64,000 nt of DNA from Candidatus Nitrosopelagicus sp. (GCA_022450565.1 JAKUOP010000008.1:25575-89574), one strand, 5' to 3'. Numbered from the stretch's first letter, positions 18,003-28,595 are shown. Translations and numbers: made by a program. Notes: generated by a model from the sequence alone, not told the origin.

Positions 18003-18773
18003 ATGGCAGTTCTTGAAATAAAAGACCTAGTTGTAAAACGTGAAGGAAAAGAAATTCTAAAAGGTGTTAATCTTAAGACAGGACCTGGTGAGGTTCATGC
18101 AATAATGGGTCCTAACGGTTCAGGAAAAAGTACACTGGCCTATACATTACTTGCACACCCAAAATACGAAGTAGTTAGTGGAGATATTCTATTGGATGGA
18201 GAAAGTATACTAGAATTAACAGCTGATGAACGTGCAAAAAAAGGACTGTTTTTGGGATTTCAATATCCTACAGAAGTTTCTGGTGTTGGTTTTTCACATT
18301 TTCTTAGAACATCATACAATGCACTTAGCAAAGCAATGCAAGGTGATGACAGAGAAGTATTCATCACTGTAAGAGAATTTCAAAATTATCTTAAAAAAAA
18401 TATTAATGCAGTAGGTCTGAAAGATGAATTTCTTTCAAGATATCTAAATGAAGGTTTCTCAGGTGGAGAGAAAAAACGTTCTGAAGTTTTACAAATGGCT
18501 GTTTTGAAACCTAAGATTTCAATTCTAGATGAACCTGATTCGGGATTAGATATTGATGCAGTGCAAGCAGTAGCAAAAGCAATTAGCGAAGTTTCAGATA
18601 AAGATTCTACAACAATTGTAATTACACATTATGCACGTATCTTAAATTTCTTGGATAAGTTAGACCATGTTCATGTATTTGCAAAAGGTAAGATTCTAAA
18701 AAGTGGAAATGCAGATCTTGCTCAAGAATTAGAAAAACGTGGATATGACTGGATTACTGAAGGTACAGATTAA
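18003..18773 (+). CDS. sufC: Fe-S cluster assembly ATPase SufC
   Basis: GPNGSGKSTLAYTLLAHPKYEV, LGFQYPTEVSGV, NEGFSGGEKKRSEVLQM, LDEPDSGLDIDA. Confidence 0.96.
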   Translation: MAVLEIKDLVVKREGKEILKGVNLKTGPGEVHAIMGPNGSGKSTLAYTLLAHPKYEVVSGDILLDGESILELTADERAKKGLFLGFQYPTEVSGVGFSHFLRTSYNALSKAMQGDDREVFITVREFQNYLKKNINAVGLKDEFLSRYLNEGFSGGEKKRSEVLQMAVLKPKISILDEPDSGLDIDAVQAVAKAISEVSDKDSTTIVITHYARILNFLDKLDHVHVFAKGKILKSGNADLAQELEKRGYDWITEGTD

Positions 18774-18806
18774 AGAAAACTCTAAGAAATAAAAAAAAGA
18801 AGTGAA

Positions 18807-19427
18807 CTACTTTGCTTTTGAAAGTCGATCATCTACTTCATCCCAATTAACAACATTCCACCATGCTGCAATGTAGTCAGGACGTTTGTTTTGATATTTG
18901 AGATAGTATGCATGTTCCCAGACATCTAGACCCAATAATGGTACAAGACCTTCAGTTCTAGGACTAGTCTGGTTTGGCATTGCCTTGTATTCAACTTTGC
19001 CTGATGATGGATTATAAACTAGCCAACCCCAGCCGCTGCCCTGTATTGGAGCAGTTTTACTTGAGAATTGTTCTTTAAAATCAGCAAAACTTCCAAATGA
19101 GGAATTTATTGCATCGGCTAATTCTCCGCCTGGTTCTCCACCGCCATCTGGTTTCATATTATTCCAGAATAATCTGTGGTTGTCGTATCCACCACCATTG
19201 AAATTAATTGCGCCTCTAACATCTTCAGGTACATCATTGATATTTGATAAAATTTCAATGATATCCTTGCTCTGTAACTCTGGACTAAGCTTCTCCAAAG
19301 CACCATTCATCGTGTCAGTGTATTTCTGATGATGTTTGGTATGATGGATCTCCATTGTTTGAGCATCAATATGAGGTTCTAATGCATCATATGCATAAGG
19401 CATCTCAGGAAGTGTGTATTTTCCCAT
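18807..19427 (-). CDS. sod: Fe/Mn superoxide dismutase
   Basis: [33 protein letters not shown]...[10 protein letters not shown]...[18 protein letters not shown]. Confidence 0.97.
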   Translation of the reverse strand: MGKYTLPEMPYAYDALEPHIDAQTMEIHHTKHHQKYTDTMNGALEKLSPELQSKDIIEILSNINDVPEDVRGAINFNGGGYDNHRLFWNNMKPDGGGEPGGELADAINSSFGSFADFKEQFSSKTAPIQGSGWGWLVYNPSSGKVEYKAMPNQTSPRTEGLVPLLGLDVWEHAYYLKYQNKRPDYIAAWWNVVNWDEVDDRLSKAK

Positions 19428-19487
19428 ATGATGTCAAACACAGAATACAATTTATTGTTTTACAAGTAAGGCATTTTAGATATTAAA

Positions 19488-21530
19488 TTGATTAAAAAAA
19501 TGTGGAAAAATAGTATCATTTTTTCAGGTATTACTCTAATGCTACTTGTATTTTCCATTAATTCACTCAATAATGATGTGAGCCTTGAATTGCTATTAGA
19601 AAATAGCAGACCACATATTGGTGCAGTTTATCCATCAGAAATTGGTATTGGTGGTGAAACAATAAAAATTGCGGTTATAGATACTGGCGTTAATTTTGAG
19701 CATCCAGACCTTTTAGGGATAGGTGAAAATGGGAAAATTGTTGGAGGGTATGATTTTATAGAAAATGATAACTTTCCTCAAGATACTAATGGGCATGGTA
19801 CGCAAGTAGCAGGAATAATTGCTGCAGATGGTGAAACAACTGGTATAGCTCCAAAATCAAAAATTTTAGCTTATAGGGTTTCAGAAGATGGAGAAGCTGT
19901 ATCTTCGGATCTAATAATTAAAGCAATAAAACAAGCTATGGCGGATGAGGCTGACATTATCAATATCAGTTTAGGAGTGGATATTATTCATGATGAAATT
20001 GATTATGCTGTAAATGAGGCTGTAAAGAATGGAATTGTGGTTGTTGCTGCTGCAGGAAATAGTGGACCTGACAATGAAACTATAGGTAGTCCTGGTGCAA
20101 ACCCAAATGCAATTACAGTAGGTGCAACATATAATGACATTGATTCAAGTATTGTTTCAACATTACAGATAGGTGAAGAACAATTTCAGGTTTTACCCAT
20201 GTTAGGAACTGAGATAATTTCTGAAAAAATAATAGAAGAAATTGAATTTGGAGGCTTTGGTAGGGAGCAAGATCTGGAATACCTTGATGTTAAAAATAAG
20301 ATTCTTCTTGTTGAAAGAGGCGGTGAAGTTGAAGACGAGGTAGTATTTTTTTCAGAAAAGGAGTATGTAGCGGCAAATAGTGGTGCAAAGGCAATTATTG
20401 TTTTTAATAATGAACCGGGTATATTTTATGGTGAGCTAATGCATGAATTTATTCCAGAAAACTATGTTCCTTCAATACCAGCAGTATCTATAACTCAAGA
20501 CGATGGTTTGAAAATAAAAAAAATGCTAAATACAAAAACTATAGGAACAATTGATGTATTTAATCATCCAGATTTTGTTGCAATGTTTAGTTCAAGAGGT
20601 CCAGTGTCACCATTCTACGGAAAACCAGATTTGGTTGCACCTGGAGTTTTTGTAAAAACAACATCGTTAGGCGAGAAATACAACATTACTAGTGGAACAA
20701 GCTATGCAGCCCCACATATTGCTGGTGCAGTGGCATTGTTGTTGGAGAAGAATCCTGAATTCACTCCTCACGAAATTAAATCAAAATTAATTACAACGTC
20801 AAATTTGGTAACAGATCCTTTTGGAAATGAATTTCCAATGAATATAGGAGGTGCAGGTAGGGTTAATGTTACAGATGCCTTTAATTCAGAATTATTAATT
20901 TTACCATCTAATTTGAGATTTGATTTATCTACAGAAAAAAATTCACAGACAAAAAATTTACATCTAAATTTAGACAAATTAGACAATCAATTAGAAATAA
21001 AATTTTCAGATTTTGTTAATGTAAATTTTGATTATAATTTGGAAGATAACTTCATACAAGTTACTTCACAATTAGTCTCAAACGAAACAGGTGAATTTGA
21101 AGGTAGGCTATTCATTTTACATAATGGAATTACACACCAAATTCCTATTCATGTAAGAGTTTCAGATGCTACAGTTAACATTATAGAAGAAAATGACGAG
21201 TTATTTTTTGAAATCTTAAAACCATTAGAATGGACATATGCAAAAATATCAGCAGTTAATAAAGAAACATTAGAAAAAGATTCAATCTCATTTTCTTCAA
21301 AGAGTAATTCACCATTAAAGATTTACAAATCTGGAGATTACTGGATTGAAGCAAAAATTAGTACGGATGAAAATACATTTGATGTTTATGATTCAATTAA
21401 AATTAATCTATTATCTGAAAATGAAAAATCTGTATTTTACTATTTAGAAGAAATTGAACGACCTGTTCTTATATTATCTATAATTACAGTTTTAGTAGGT
21501 ATATTTGGTGTTAGAATGTTAAGAAATTAA
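19488..21530 (+). CDS. secreted, C-terminally anchored subtilisin-like (S8) serine protease with PA-like insert
   Basis: AVIDTGVNFEHPDL, NGHGTQVAGIIA, GTSYAAPHIAGAVALL; N-terminal signal-like and C-terminal hydrophobic helices. Confidence 0.9.
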   Translation: MIKKMWKNSIIFSGITLMLLVFSINSLNNDVSLELLLENSRPHIGAVYPSEIGIGGETIKIAVIDTGVNFEHPDLLGIGENGKIVGGYDFIENDNFPQDTNGHGTQVAGIIAADGETTGIAPKSKILAYRVSEDGEAVSSDLIIKAIKQAMADEADIINISLGVDIIHDEIDYAVNEAVKNGIVVVAAAGNSGPDNETIGSPGANPNAITVGATYNDIDSSIVSTLQIGEEQFQVLPMLGTEIISEKIIEEIEFGGFGREQDLEYLDVKNKILLVERGGEVEDEVVFFSEKEYVAANSGAKAIIVFNNEPGIFYGELMHEFIPENYVPSIPAVSITQDDGLKIKKMLNTKTIGTIDVFNHPDFVAMFSSRGPVSPFYGKPDLVAPGVFVKTTSLGEKYNITSGTSYAAPHIAGAVALLLEKNPEFTPHEIKSKLITTSNLVTDPFGNEFPMNIGGAGRVNVTDAFNSELLILPSNLRFDLSTEKNSQTKNLHLNLDKLDNQLEIKFSDFVNVNFDYNLEDNFIQVTSQLVSNETGEFEGRLFILHNGITHQIPIHVRVSDATVNIIEENDELFFEILKPLEWTYAKISAVNKETLEKDSISFSSKSNSPLKIYKSGDYWIEAKISTDENTFDVYDSIKINLLSENEKSVFYYLEEIERPVLILSIITVLVGIFGVRMLRN

Positions 21531-23131
21531 GGTGTGATTGGTCCTGCCGTACGAATGTTATCTGTGACATTCTTGAACTTAGAAAAGTTTTCTACAAACA
21601 TTTGTGCTAATTTCTTTGCTGAAAGATCATAGGAATCTTTATCGATCCATGTATTTTTAGGATCTAGTATGTCAGAAGGAACGTTAGGACATTCTAAAGG
21701 TACATCTAGGTTAAAGAGATCATCATGTCTAAATTTCACTATATCAAGTGCACCAGTCAGAGCAGCGGTAACCATTGCTCTACTATACTTTATACTGATT
21801 CGTTTCCCAACCCCGTATGGACCGCCTGACCAACCAGTATTAATTAGATAAACTGATGCATTATGTTTTGAAATTTTTTCACCTAGCATTTTTGCATAAA
21901 CTGATGCAGGTCTTGGCATGAATGGTGAACCAAAACATTCTGAAAATGTTGCTTTTGGTTCTTTAATTCCTCGTTCAGTTCCAGCTAGTTTACTTGTATA
22001 ACCAGACATAAAATGAAACATAGCACCATCCTTAGTTAATTTAGACACTGGTGGTAAAACACCCAGTGCATCAGCAGTCAAGAAGATAATTACTTTAGGA
22101 CTTTCACCTACACTTGGAATTATTGCACCTGGAATGTAATCAAGTGGATATGCTGCTCTAGTATTTTCAGTAAGGCTACCATCATCAAAATCAGGTTTTA
22201 GTGATTCTTTGTTAACTACTACATTTTCAAGCACAGTGCCTGATTTTATAGCATTCCAAATCTGTGGTTCAGATTCTTGATTTAGATTGATACATTTAGC
22301 ATAACATCCACCTTCAAAATTAAAAATTCCATCATCAGACCAACCATGTTCATCGTCTCCAATTAACATTCTTTCTGGATCAGCAGATAAACTAGTCTTA
22401 CCAGTACCTGATAATCCAAAAAATAATGCTGTACTTCCATCTTGACCAACATTTGATGAACAATGCATTGGGAATACGCCACGAGATGGCATAAGATAAT
22501 TCATTACGGAGAATAACGATTTTTTCATTTCTCCTGCATAATTTGTTGCACCAATGATTACAATTCTCTTTGATAAATTGATTAGTATGAATGCATTTGT
22601 TCTTGTGCCATCGATTTCAGGTATTGCTTCAAAATCATTTAAGCATAGCACCGTAAATTCAGGAACATGTGTATCTAGTTCTGCTGCAGATAGTCTAACA
22701 AATAATTGTCTACAGAAAAGACTTTGCCATGCATGATCATTCAAAACTCGTATTGGTAATCTATTTTTTCTATCAGCACCAACAAATCCGTCAAAAACAT
22801 AAAGATCTTTACCCTCGGCATGCTTTTTCATCTTTTCAAAAATCTGATTAAATTTTTCCGATGGGAATTGGTGATTAACGTTTCCCCAGTCAACTGTTTC
22901 ATGTGTCTCTTCATCATAAATTATGTATCTGTCCTGAGGAGAACGACCAGTATATTTTCCTGTTTTCACAGATAATGAACCAGAAGATGTTAAAACACCT
23001 TCATTTTTTTCTGTAGAATGTTTTATCAATTCTTCTACTGATAGATTTCTATGAATTTTTTGAGTATTAATTCCAAATTCATTAAGTTGAGAAATAATTC
23101 TAGAATTAAGTGATGATTTAGACAATATCAT
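21527..23131 (-). CDS. pckA: phosphoenolpyruvate carboxykinase (ATP)
   Basis: GLSGTGKTSLSADPERMLIGDDEHGW, NTGWSGGPYGVGKRISIKYSRAMV. Confidence 0.96.
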   Translation of the reverse strand: MILSKSSLNSRIISQLNEFGINTQKIHRNLSVEELIKHSTEKNEGVLTSSGSLSVKTGKYTGRSPQDRYIIYDEETHETVDWGNVNHQFPSEKFNQIFEKMKKHAEGKDLYVFDGFVGADRKNRLPIRVLNDHAWQSLFCRQLFVRLSAAELDTHVPEFTVLCLNDFEAIPEIDGTRTNAFILINLSKRIVIIGATNYAGEMKKSLFSVMNYLMPSRGVFPMHCSSNVGQDGSTALFFGLSGTGKTSLSADPERMLIGDDEHGWSDDGIFNFEGGCYAKCINLNQESEPQIWNAIKSGTVLENVVVNKESLKPDFDDGSLTENTRAAYPLDYIPGAIIPSVGESPKVIIFLTADALGVLPPVSKLTKDGAMFHFMSGYTSKLAGTERGIKEPKATFSECFGSPFMPRPASVYAKMLGEKISKHNASVYLINTGWSGGPYGVGKRISIKYSRAMVTAALTGALDIVKFRHDDLFNLDVPLECPNVPSDILDPKNTWIDKDSYDLSAKKLAQMFVENFSKFKNVTDNIRTAGPITP

Positions 23132-23259
23132 AATCCCCCAAATGCAAAATTTTTGTTTTAATCAAGATTTTTAAAAAAAATCAATTCACTTTTATCTCTT
23201 TCTAGATTTTCCTGAACAAGTTAGATACGTATTTATGTTAAATTTCAAGTCTTAATTCC

Positions 23260-23658
23260 ATGCCAATTAACAAGGATAAACTAGAAGCAAGGAGACAAGT
23301 TTCGGAGCACAGACCTAAATTTATCCGCCCAGAAAGTTGGAGGTACAAGAGATTAGAGACAAATTGGAGAAAACCAAAAGGAGTTGATAACCATCAACGG
23401 AAGCAAAAAAGTCGAGGTCGTCCGGGACTAGTTAAAATTGGATATGCAACACCAAAAATTGCAAGAGGTTTACACCCATCAGGTTATACAGATAATTTAG
23501 TACACAACCTTAATGATTTAGAAAAGCTTGATCCAAAACAAGATGGAGTTAGATTTGGTCATAGTGTTGGTACTCAAAAAAGAAATGAACTGATGAAAGT
23601 TGTTTTAGAAAAAAAATTCAAAGTATTTAATGCAAGGGTGAGTCAAAATGCCAGTTAA
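23260..23658 (+). CDS. rpl32e: ribosomal protein L32e
   Basis: RPESWRYKRLETNWRKPKGVDNHQRKQKSRGRPGLVKIGYATPK. Confidence 0.95.
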   Translation: MPINKDKLEARRQVSEHRPKFIRPESWRYKRLETNWRKPKGVDNHQRKQKSRGRPGLVKIGYATPKIARGLHPSGYTDNLVHNLNDLEKLDPKQDGVRFGHSVGTQKRNELMKVVLEKKFKVFNARVSQNAS

Positions 23659-24103
23659 TCTTCATGCAAAAAAACAACTTGTATCCAGAATTGTTGGTGT
23701 TGGAGTAAACAGAGTAAGATTTGATTCGGATCATCTTGATGATGTTGCTGATGCAATTACAAGAGATGACATAAGAAGTTTAATTACTGCTAACACAATT
23801 ACGATAAAACCATTTAAAGGAACATCTAGAGGTAGGGCAAAAACAAAAAAAATTCAAAAATCAAAACGAGGAGCGACACAGGGTTCTAAGAAAGGAAGAA
23901 AAGGTGCTAGGGTTGGTAAGAAAACCGTCTATGTGAATAAAGTTAGAGCCTTAAGATATATTCTAAAAATTGCCAAAGACAGAAAGGAAATAACAAACGA
24001 TGTTTTTAAAACGATTTATAAAAAAATAAATGGTAACACAGTTAGAAACAAGGCACATCTACGTTCTATAATTGCAGAAACCAAAAGTAACCAGAAATCT
24101 TAG
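23648..24103 (+). CDS. rpl19e: ribosomal protein L19e
   Basis: NLHAKKQLVSRIVGVGVNRVRFDSDHLDDVADAITRDDIRSLI...KKGRKGARVGKK. Confidence 0.95.
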   Translation: MPVNLHAKKQLVSRIVGVGVNRVRFDSDHLDDVADAITRDDIRSLITANTITIKPFKGTSRGRAKTKKIQKSKRGATQGSKKGRKGARVGKKTVYVNKVRALRYILKIAKDRKEITNDVFKTIYKKINGNTVRNKAHLRSIIAETKSNQKS

Positions 24104-24399
24104 AATCGGAATTTTTTTTTCTCAAAATTTATTATCTTATTTCTATGAGTTTCAACGCCTTCATTTAACAGCATGTTTTTTTTAATATTTTCACCGAATG
24201 CATACCCACCTATGCTACCATCTGATTTAACAACTCTATGACAAGGTACTATAACAGGAAATGGATTTTTTTTCATTATTTGGCCGACCAAACGTTGTCC
24301 ATTGTGCAATCCAACAGCTCTTGACAATTCTCCATACGTAACAACACATCCCGTAGGAACTTGTAAGAGTTTTTTGTAAACACGTTGTTCAATATTCAA
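24100..24399 (-). CDS. ogt: methylated-DNA--protein-cysteine methyltransferase, catalytic-domain-only form
   Basis: VPTGCVVTYGELSRAVG...NPFPVIVPCHRVVKSDGSIGGYAFG with PCHR. Confidence 0.9.
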   Translation of the reverse strand: MNIEQRVYKKLLQVPTGCVVTYGELSRAVGLHNGQRLVGQIMKKNPFPVIVPCHRVVKSDGSIGGYAFGENIKKNMLLNEGVETHRNKIINFEKKKFRF

Positions 24400-25193
24400 A
24401 GCTTGATTACCTCAAGTTCAGTTGTACTTAAAAGATCTAGAACTTTTTGTTTATTTTTTCCTAGACCATTATAATCTAGTAATGCAGCCTCAACTCCAAT
24501 ATTTCTCTCGAGTATATGTGAAAATAATGATTCATTTAAGAAATCTAAACTATGCTTAGGTATGACAGTTCCTAACGCAAATTTCCCATTAATTAATTCA
24601 TTAGAAAATTTTTCCGAATAATGAGTTCCTCCGAAACACATTGCAAAAGGATAATTTGGAATTTCGTTTTCAATAGTTGTTAAAACAACACCTGATACAA
24701 GATTACACAGATCAGTGTCATTCCATTGTTTTGGTGTTGTTCCAATTTCTATGAATATAACTGGTTTTCCAAGTGCAGTAGGACCATGATGAGTAGCTTC
24801 AATTGTAATTTGAAAGTCAGGAAATAGTTCATGACTGCTTGAAAGGTTTTTCATGTATGTCTTTTGAATATTTGGGTGTGGTATTGCTACTTGTTTAGGA
24901 TTGCCACCAAAGTTTGCAATATCAAAATTTCCAGTGCTATGACATGTTAGAGCTAGTGTTCCAGACTCGGCGGCATGTTTTGAAAGAAAAATAAATCCAT
25001 CATAATGAAACTTGTCTTCAAGCCAATCAGCAGATATTGTAGGAGTAGGGATTATTACAAGATCAAAGTTTTTTCCATGAAAAATACCATTTTCCTCTTC
25101 TAAATTTTGAGTGATAAATTTGGCCATATTATAGCCTGCAGGGTCATCCCTGTATGCAACCATTAATTCCATCAATAAAAGATATATGTTCAC
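24396..25193 (-). CDS. dtdA: D-aminoacyl-tRNA deacylase (archaeal DtdA/GEK1 type)
   Basis: DDPAGYNMAKFI, HAAESGTLALTCHSTGNF, TIEATHHGPTALGKPVIFIEIGTTPKQW. Confidence 0.9.
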   Translation of the reverse strand: MNIYLLLMELMVAYRDDPAGYNMAKFITQNLEEENGIFHGKNFDLVIIPTPTISADWLEDKFHYDGFIFLSKHAAESGTLALTCHSTGNFDIANFGGNPKQVAIPHPNIQKTYMKNLSSSHELFPDFQITIEATHHGPTALGKPVIFIEIGTTPKQWNDTDLCNLVSGVVLTTIENEIPNYPFAMCFGGTHYSEKFSNELINGKFALGTVIPKHSLDFLNESLFSHILERNIGVEAALLDYNGLGKNKQKVLDLLSTTELEVIKL

Positions 25194-25214
25194 ATTATTA
25201 ATTTTCTTTATAAT

Positions 25215-25391
25215 TTGAACCCAAGACTCACACTAAGGAATATGATAAACACAATAAAACTTACCAAGAAATCAGATGCAGACGTCTATAAGCAACATCT
25301 CCGACTAGTCTTATTTGGAATTGCTGCTATAGGTGGATTAGCATTTGTTATTCAATTTACTTTCTCTGTATTCACTATTGGTAGGTCATAA
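25215..25391 (+). CDS. secE: protein translocase subunit SecE/Sec61-gamma (58 aa from TTG; ATG at 25242 possible); absent from ORF track
   Basis: (M)NPRLTLRNMINTIKLTKKSDADVYKQHLRLVLFGIAAIGGLAFVIQFTFSVFTIGRS*, abutting Spt5. Confidence 0.85.
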   Translation: MNPRLTLRNMINTIKLTKKSDADVYKQHLRLVLFGIAAIGGLAFVIQFTFSVFTIGRS

Positions 25392-25934
25392 TTGTCAGAA
25401 GCAGAAACACCAGTAACAGAAACTGAGCCAGTAACAGAAACTGAGCCAGTAACAGAAACTGAGCAAAGTTTTGATAATACACAAGTTAATACAAATTCTC
25501 ATTTATTTGCAGTTAGAACAACAGGTGGTCAGGAGAAAGTTGTATTAAGATTACTTGAGGCGAAAATGAGAACTGAGAGTATTAATGTTCAATCAATCTT
25601 GTTAGTTGATAATCTAAAAGGCTATGTGGTTATTGAGGCACAAGATCCTCAGATTATGTTTAATGCAATACAAGGAATAAGACATGTAAAGGGACAACTA
25701 AGAGGAGAGCTGCAGTTCAGCGAAATAGAAAATTATTTGGTTAAAAAATCAACTGTTTCAGAGCTAGCGGTAGATGGAACTGTAGAAGTCATTGGTGGAC
25801 CATTCAAAGGTATGAAAGCAACAATTACCAGAATAGATCATGAAAAAGAGGAAGCAACTGTAATTTTACTTGATGCACCATATCAATTGCCAGTTACAGT
25901 TGATGCAAACTATCTCAAACTATCTACATCATAG
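25392..25934 (+). CDS. spt5: transcription elongation factor Spt5 (NusG/KOW) with TETEPV repeat N-terminus
   Basis: LFAVRTTGGQEKVVLRLLE (NGN) and VEVIGGPFKGMKATITRIDHEKEEATVIL (KOW). Confidence 0.93.
   Translation: MSEAETPVTETEPVTETEPVTETEQSFDNTQVNTNSHLFAVRTTGGQEKVVLRLLEAKMRTESINVQSILLVDNLKGYVVIEAQDPQIMFNAIQGIRHVKGQLRGELQFSEIENYLVKKSTVSELAVDGTVEVIGGPFKGMKATITRIDHEKEEATVILLDAPYQLPVTVDANYLKLSTS
25410..25463. repeat. 3 x 18-bp tandem repeat in spt5 (PVTETE)
   Basis: ccagtaacagaaactgag at 25410, 25428 and 25446. Confidence 0.95.
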
Positions 25935-25969
25935 CAAGGAATAAATCACATAGATGAAGGTTTTATTTT

Positions 25970-26452
25970 ATGGGAGATAAACAAACAATTTCATCATTAG
26001 TAACAGGTGGAGAAGCATCAGCTGGTCCACCATTAGGACCTGCATTAGGACCAATGGGTGTAAACATTATGGAGGTAATTAGTGCTATCAATGAAAAGAC
26101 TGGTGATTTTAAGGGAATGAAAGTTCCTGTTACAGTTAGTGTTGACAGTGATACTAAAAAATGGGAAATTGAAATTGGGATTCCATCTGCATCTGCATTA
26201 ATTTTAAAGGAAGCAAATCTCCAAAAAGGGACTGGTACAGCAGGCACTGAATGGGTAGCAGATATTGGAATGGATGCAATTGTCAAAGTTGCTAATGTGA
26301 AATTAGAATCATCATACGCCTCCAAATTAAAATCAGTTGTGAAGCAAATAATTGGTACCTGCAATTGCCTAGGAATAAAAATTGAAGGTAAAACTCCAAA
26401 AGAAATTACTTTGGAGATAAATGAAGGTAAATGGGATTCTAAGATAGAATAA
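25970..26452 (+). CDS. rpl11: ribosomal protein L11
   Basis: SSLVTGGEASAGPPLGPALGPMGVNIMEVISAINEKT. Confidence 0.97.
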   Translation: MGDKQTISSLVTGGEASAGPPLGPALGPMGVNIMEVISAINEKTGDFKGMKVPVTVSVDSDTKKWEIEIGIPSASALILKEANLQKGTGTAGTEWVADIGMDAIVKVANVKLESSYASKLKSVVKQIIGTCNCLGIKIEGKTPKEITLEINEGKWDSKIE

Positions 26453-26453
26453 A

Positions 26454-26912
26454 CTATTTTTTTGATAAATAAATTGGGGCTTTGTCTGTCTTCTCAAGTT
26501 CAACGAATGTTTCTGTGTTTTGAATACCATCAATTTTTCCAATCTTATCAATAATTATTGTATGTAATTGCTCAAGGTCTTCTGCAAGTACCTTAATTAT
26601 GATATCAAATCTTCCAGTAATTTCGCAGATTTCAGCAACCTCGGGCGTACTTAATAGACTTTGTTGAATTTGTTCTTTAAATTTTGGATCACGGTTTATG
26701 CCAACAGATGCTTTTACTTCAAAACCTAATTGCGCATCATCAATTTCAATTGTATATTTTTTTATGAGTTTCTTTTTGATTAGTCTTTTAATCCTGCTAT
26801 AAATTACTGATGAATTAGTTCCTAGTTTTTTTGATAATATTGGAACCGAAATACTACTGTCTTTTTTTAATTCTGATAATAACTGAAGATCCAAATCATC
26901 AAAATGATGCAT
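26454..26912 (-). CDS. Lrp/AsnC-family transcriptional regulator
   Basis: HTH ILSELKKDSSISVPILSKKLGTNSSVIYSRIKRLIKKKLIK-type plus RAM-like domain. Confidence 0.92.
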   Translation of the reverse strand: MHHFDDLDLQLLSELKKDSSISVPILSKKLGTNSSVIYSRIKRLIKKKLIKKYTIEIDDAQLGFEVKASVGINRDPKFKEQIQQSLLSTPEVAEICEITGRFDIIIKVLAEDLEQLHTIIIDKIGKIDGIQNTETFVELEKTDKAPIYLSKK

Positions 26913-27070
26913 TTATCATAATACAATTTTTGAGGTATTAAATGTAAGTTTCTTCATTTTTGGTATTATGAATGTAAAAAATTGTAATATGGATATAGAT
27001 TTTGGAAAATTTATGCAATTAACAATTTCATGCTATAAACGATTTTAAGTAGGCTCTGAAAAAAAAGTCC

Positions 27071-27727
27071 ATGGTAAATGAATCAGAATTGGTTTCACTA
27101 ATTCAAGAAGCAAAAAAATCAGAAAAGGAAAGAAAGTTTAAGCAATCACTAGAACTCTATCTTACCTTCAAAGATATTGATGTAAAGAAAGGATTCGCAT
27201 TAAATGAAATAATCCAACTACCAAAACAAATGAGCCAGCCTGCTGGTGTGTGTGTTATGGCTACGGGTGATATGGGCATCAAGGCAAAAAAGGCAAATGC
27301 AGACCAAGTTTTAGATGGTGATGAATTAAACAAATTAGCAGAAAATAAGCGGGAAACACGAAAATTAATTAACAAATATGATTTCTTTTTGGCTGATACA
27401 AAATTAATGGCAAATGTTGGTAAATCATTAGGACAGTTATTAGGTCCTAGAGGAAAAATGCCAACACCGGTCCCATTTAATGCACCTATTGAAACATTTT
27501 TGAATAGATTCAGGTCATCAATTAGAGTTAGAGTAAAAAATTCACTAGCACTATCATGTAAAATTGGTGATGTTGAAATGGATGAAAAAGATGTTGCATC
27601 AAATGCATTAGCAATTATATCCGCAATTGAGAAAAAACTTCCTAATGGTGACAAAAACTTGAGGAAAATAATGATAAAAACTACAATGGGTAAACCAATA
27701 AAATTAGAAATGAAGGTTAGAAAATAA
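27071..27727 (+). CDS. rpl1: ribosomal protein L1
   Basis: FLADTKLMANVGKSLGQLLGPRGKMPTPVPFNA. Confidence 0.97.
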   Translation: MVNESELVSLIQEAKKSEKERKFKQSLELYLTFKDIDVKKGFALNEIIQLPKQMSQPAGVCVMATGDMGIKAKKANADQVLDGDELNKLAENKRETRKLINKYDFFLADTKLMANVGKSLGQLLGPRGKMPTPVPFNAPIETFLNRFRSSIRVRVKNSLALSCKIGDVEMDEKDVASNALAIISAIEKKLPNGDKNLRKIMIKTTMGKPIKLEMKVRK

Positions 27728-27728
27728 T

Positions 27729-28595
27729 ATGTACGAGAATAGAACTGTATATCCAAAAAAGAAAACAGAAATGCATCAATTATTACAAGAGATGCCTAAA
27801 AAATACAAAGTACTTGCATTAGTAAGAATGGAAAAAGTCAGGGCATCACAGTTACTACCACTAAGAAAAAAACTTCAAGATGAAGTAGAAATTTTTAGTA
27901 TTAAAGATAAAATTGCAAAAATTGCATTAAAGGCACTAGATATTCCAGGTTTGGAAAAATTTGCTGAAAATTTGAAAGGTCAATGTCTTTTCATGTTTAC
28001 AAACATGTCACCATTCAAACTTAATGTTCTATTAGGAAAAAATAAAGTAATGCTATTCGCAAGAGGTGGAGATACTGCAAGTATGGATATTGTTATTCCA
28101 CCAAAAAATACTGGAATTGCACCTGGACCAATGTTAACTGACTTTAAGGAAAATAATATTCCAACAAAGATTGATCAAGGTACAATCTGGATAATGAGAG
28201 AGACCATCCCAGTAAAGAAAGGTGAACCTATATCTGAAAAACTTGCTGGACTTTTAACCAAACTAGACATCAAAGCAATTGAGGCAGGAATTGTCTTGAA
28301 TTCAGCATTAGAAGATGGATTAGTTTACGAACAAGAAGAGATGATCATCGACCTTGAGAAATTCAGGAATGATCTGGCTCAAGCACATCAACAAGCAATT
28401 TCTCTTTCAATTGAAGCAGCATATATCACTGCAGATAACATCGAACAAATTTTAGCCAAAGCAGCACAATCAGCACGTTCTGTTTCAACAGAGGCAGGAT
28501 ACCTAACTGACGAAACTAAAGAGCAAGTATTACAAAAAGCACATGGTCAAGCACAAGGCGTAGCCTCTAAAGCAAAAAACTACAAACCGGCCTAA
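27729..28595 (+). CDS. rpl10: ribosomal protein L10 (P0)
   Basis: KVLALVRMEKVRASQLLPLRKKL...MSPFKLN...IAPGPMLTDFKENNIPTKIDQGTIWI. Confidence 0.95.
   Translation: MYENRTVYPKKKTEMHQLLQEMPKKYKVLALVRMEKVRASQLLPLRKKLQDEVEIFSIKDKIAKIALKALDIPGLEKFAENLKGQCLFMFTNMSPFKLNVLLGKNKVMLFARGGDTASMDIVIPPKNTGIAPGPMLTDFKENNIPTKIDQGTIWIMRETIPVKKGEPISEKLAGLLTKLDIKAIEAGIVLNSALEDGLVYEQEEMIIDLEKFRNDLAQAHQQAISLSIEAAYITADNIEQILAKAAQSARSVSTEAGYLTDETKEQVLQKAHGQAQGVASKAKNYKPA

Noticed and set aside
25963-26364. 133-aa - strand ORF
   Set aside because: Antisense to ribosomal L11
27157-27756. 199-aa - strand ORF
   Set aside because: Antisense to the clear ribosomal L1 gene
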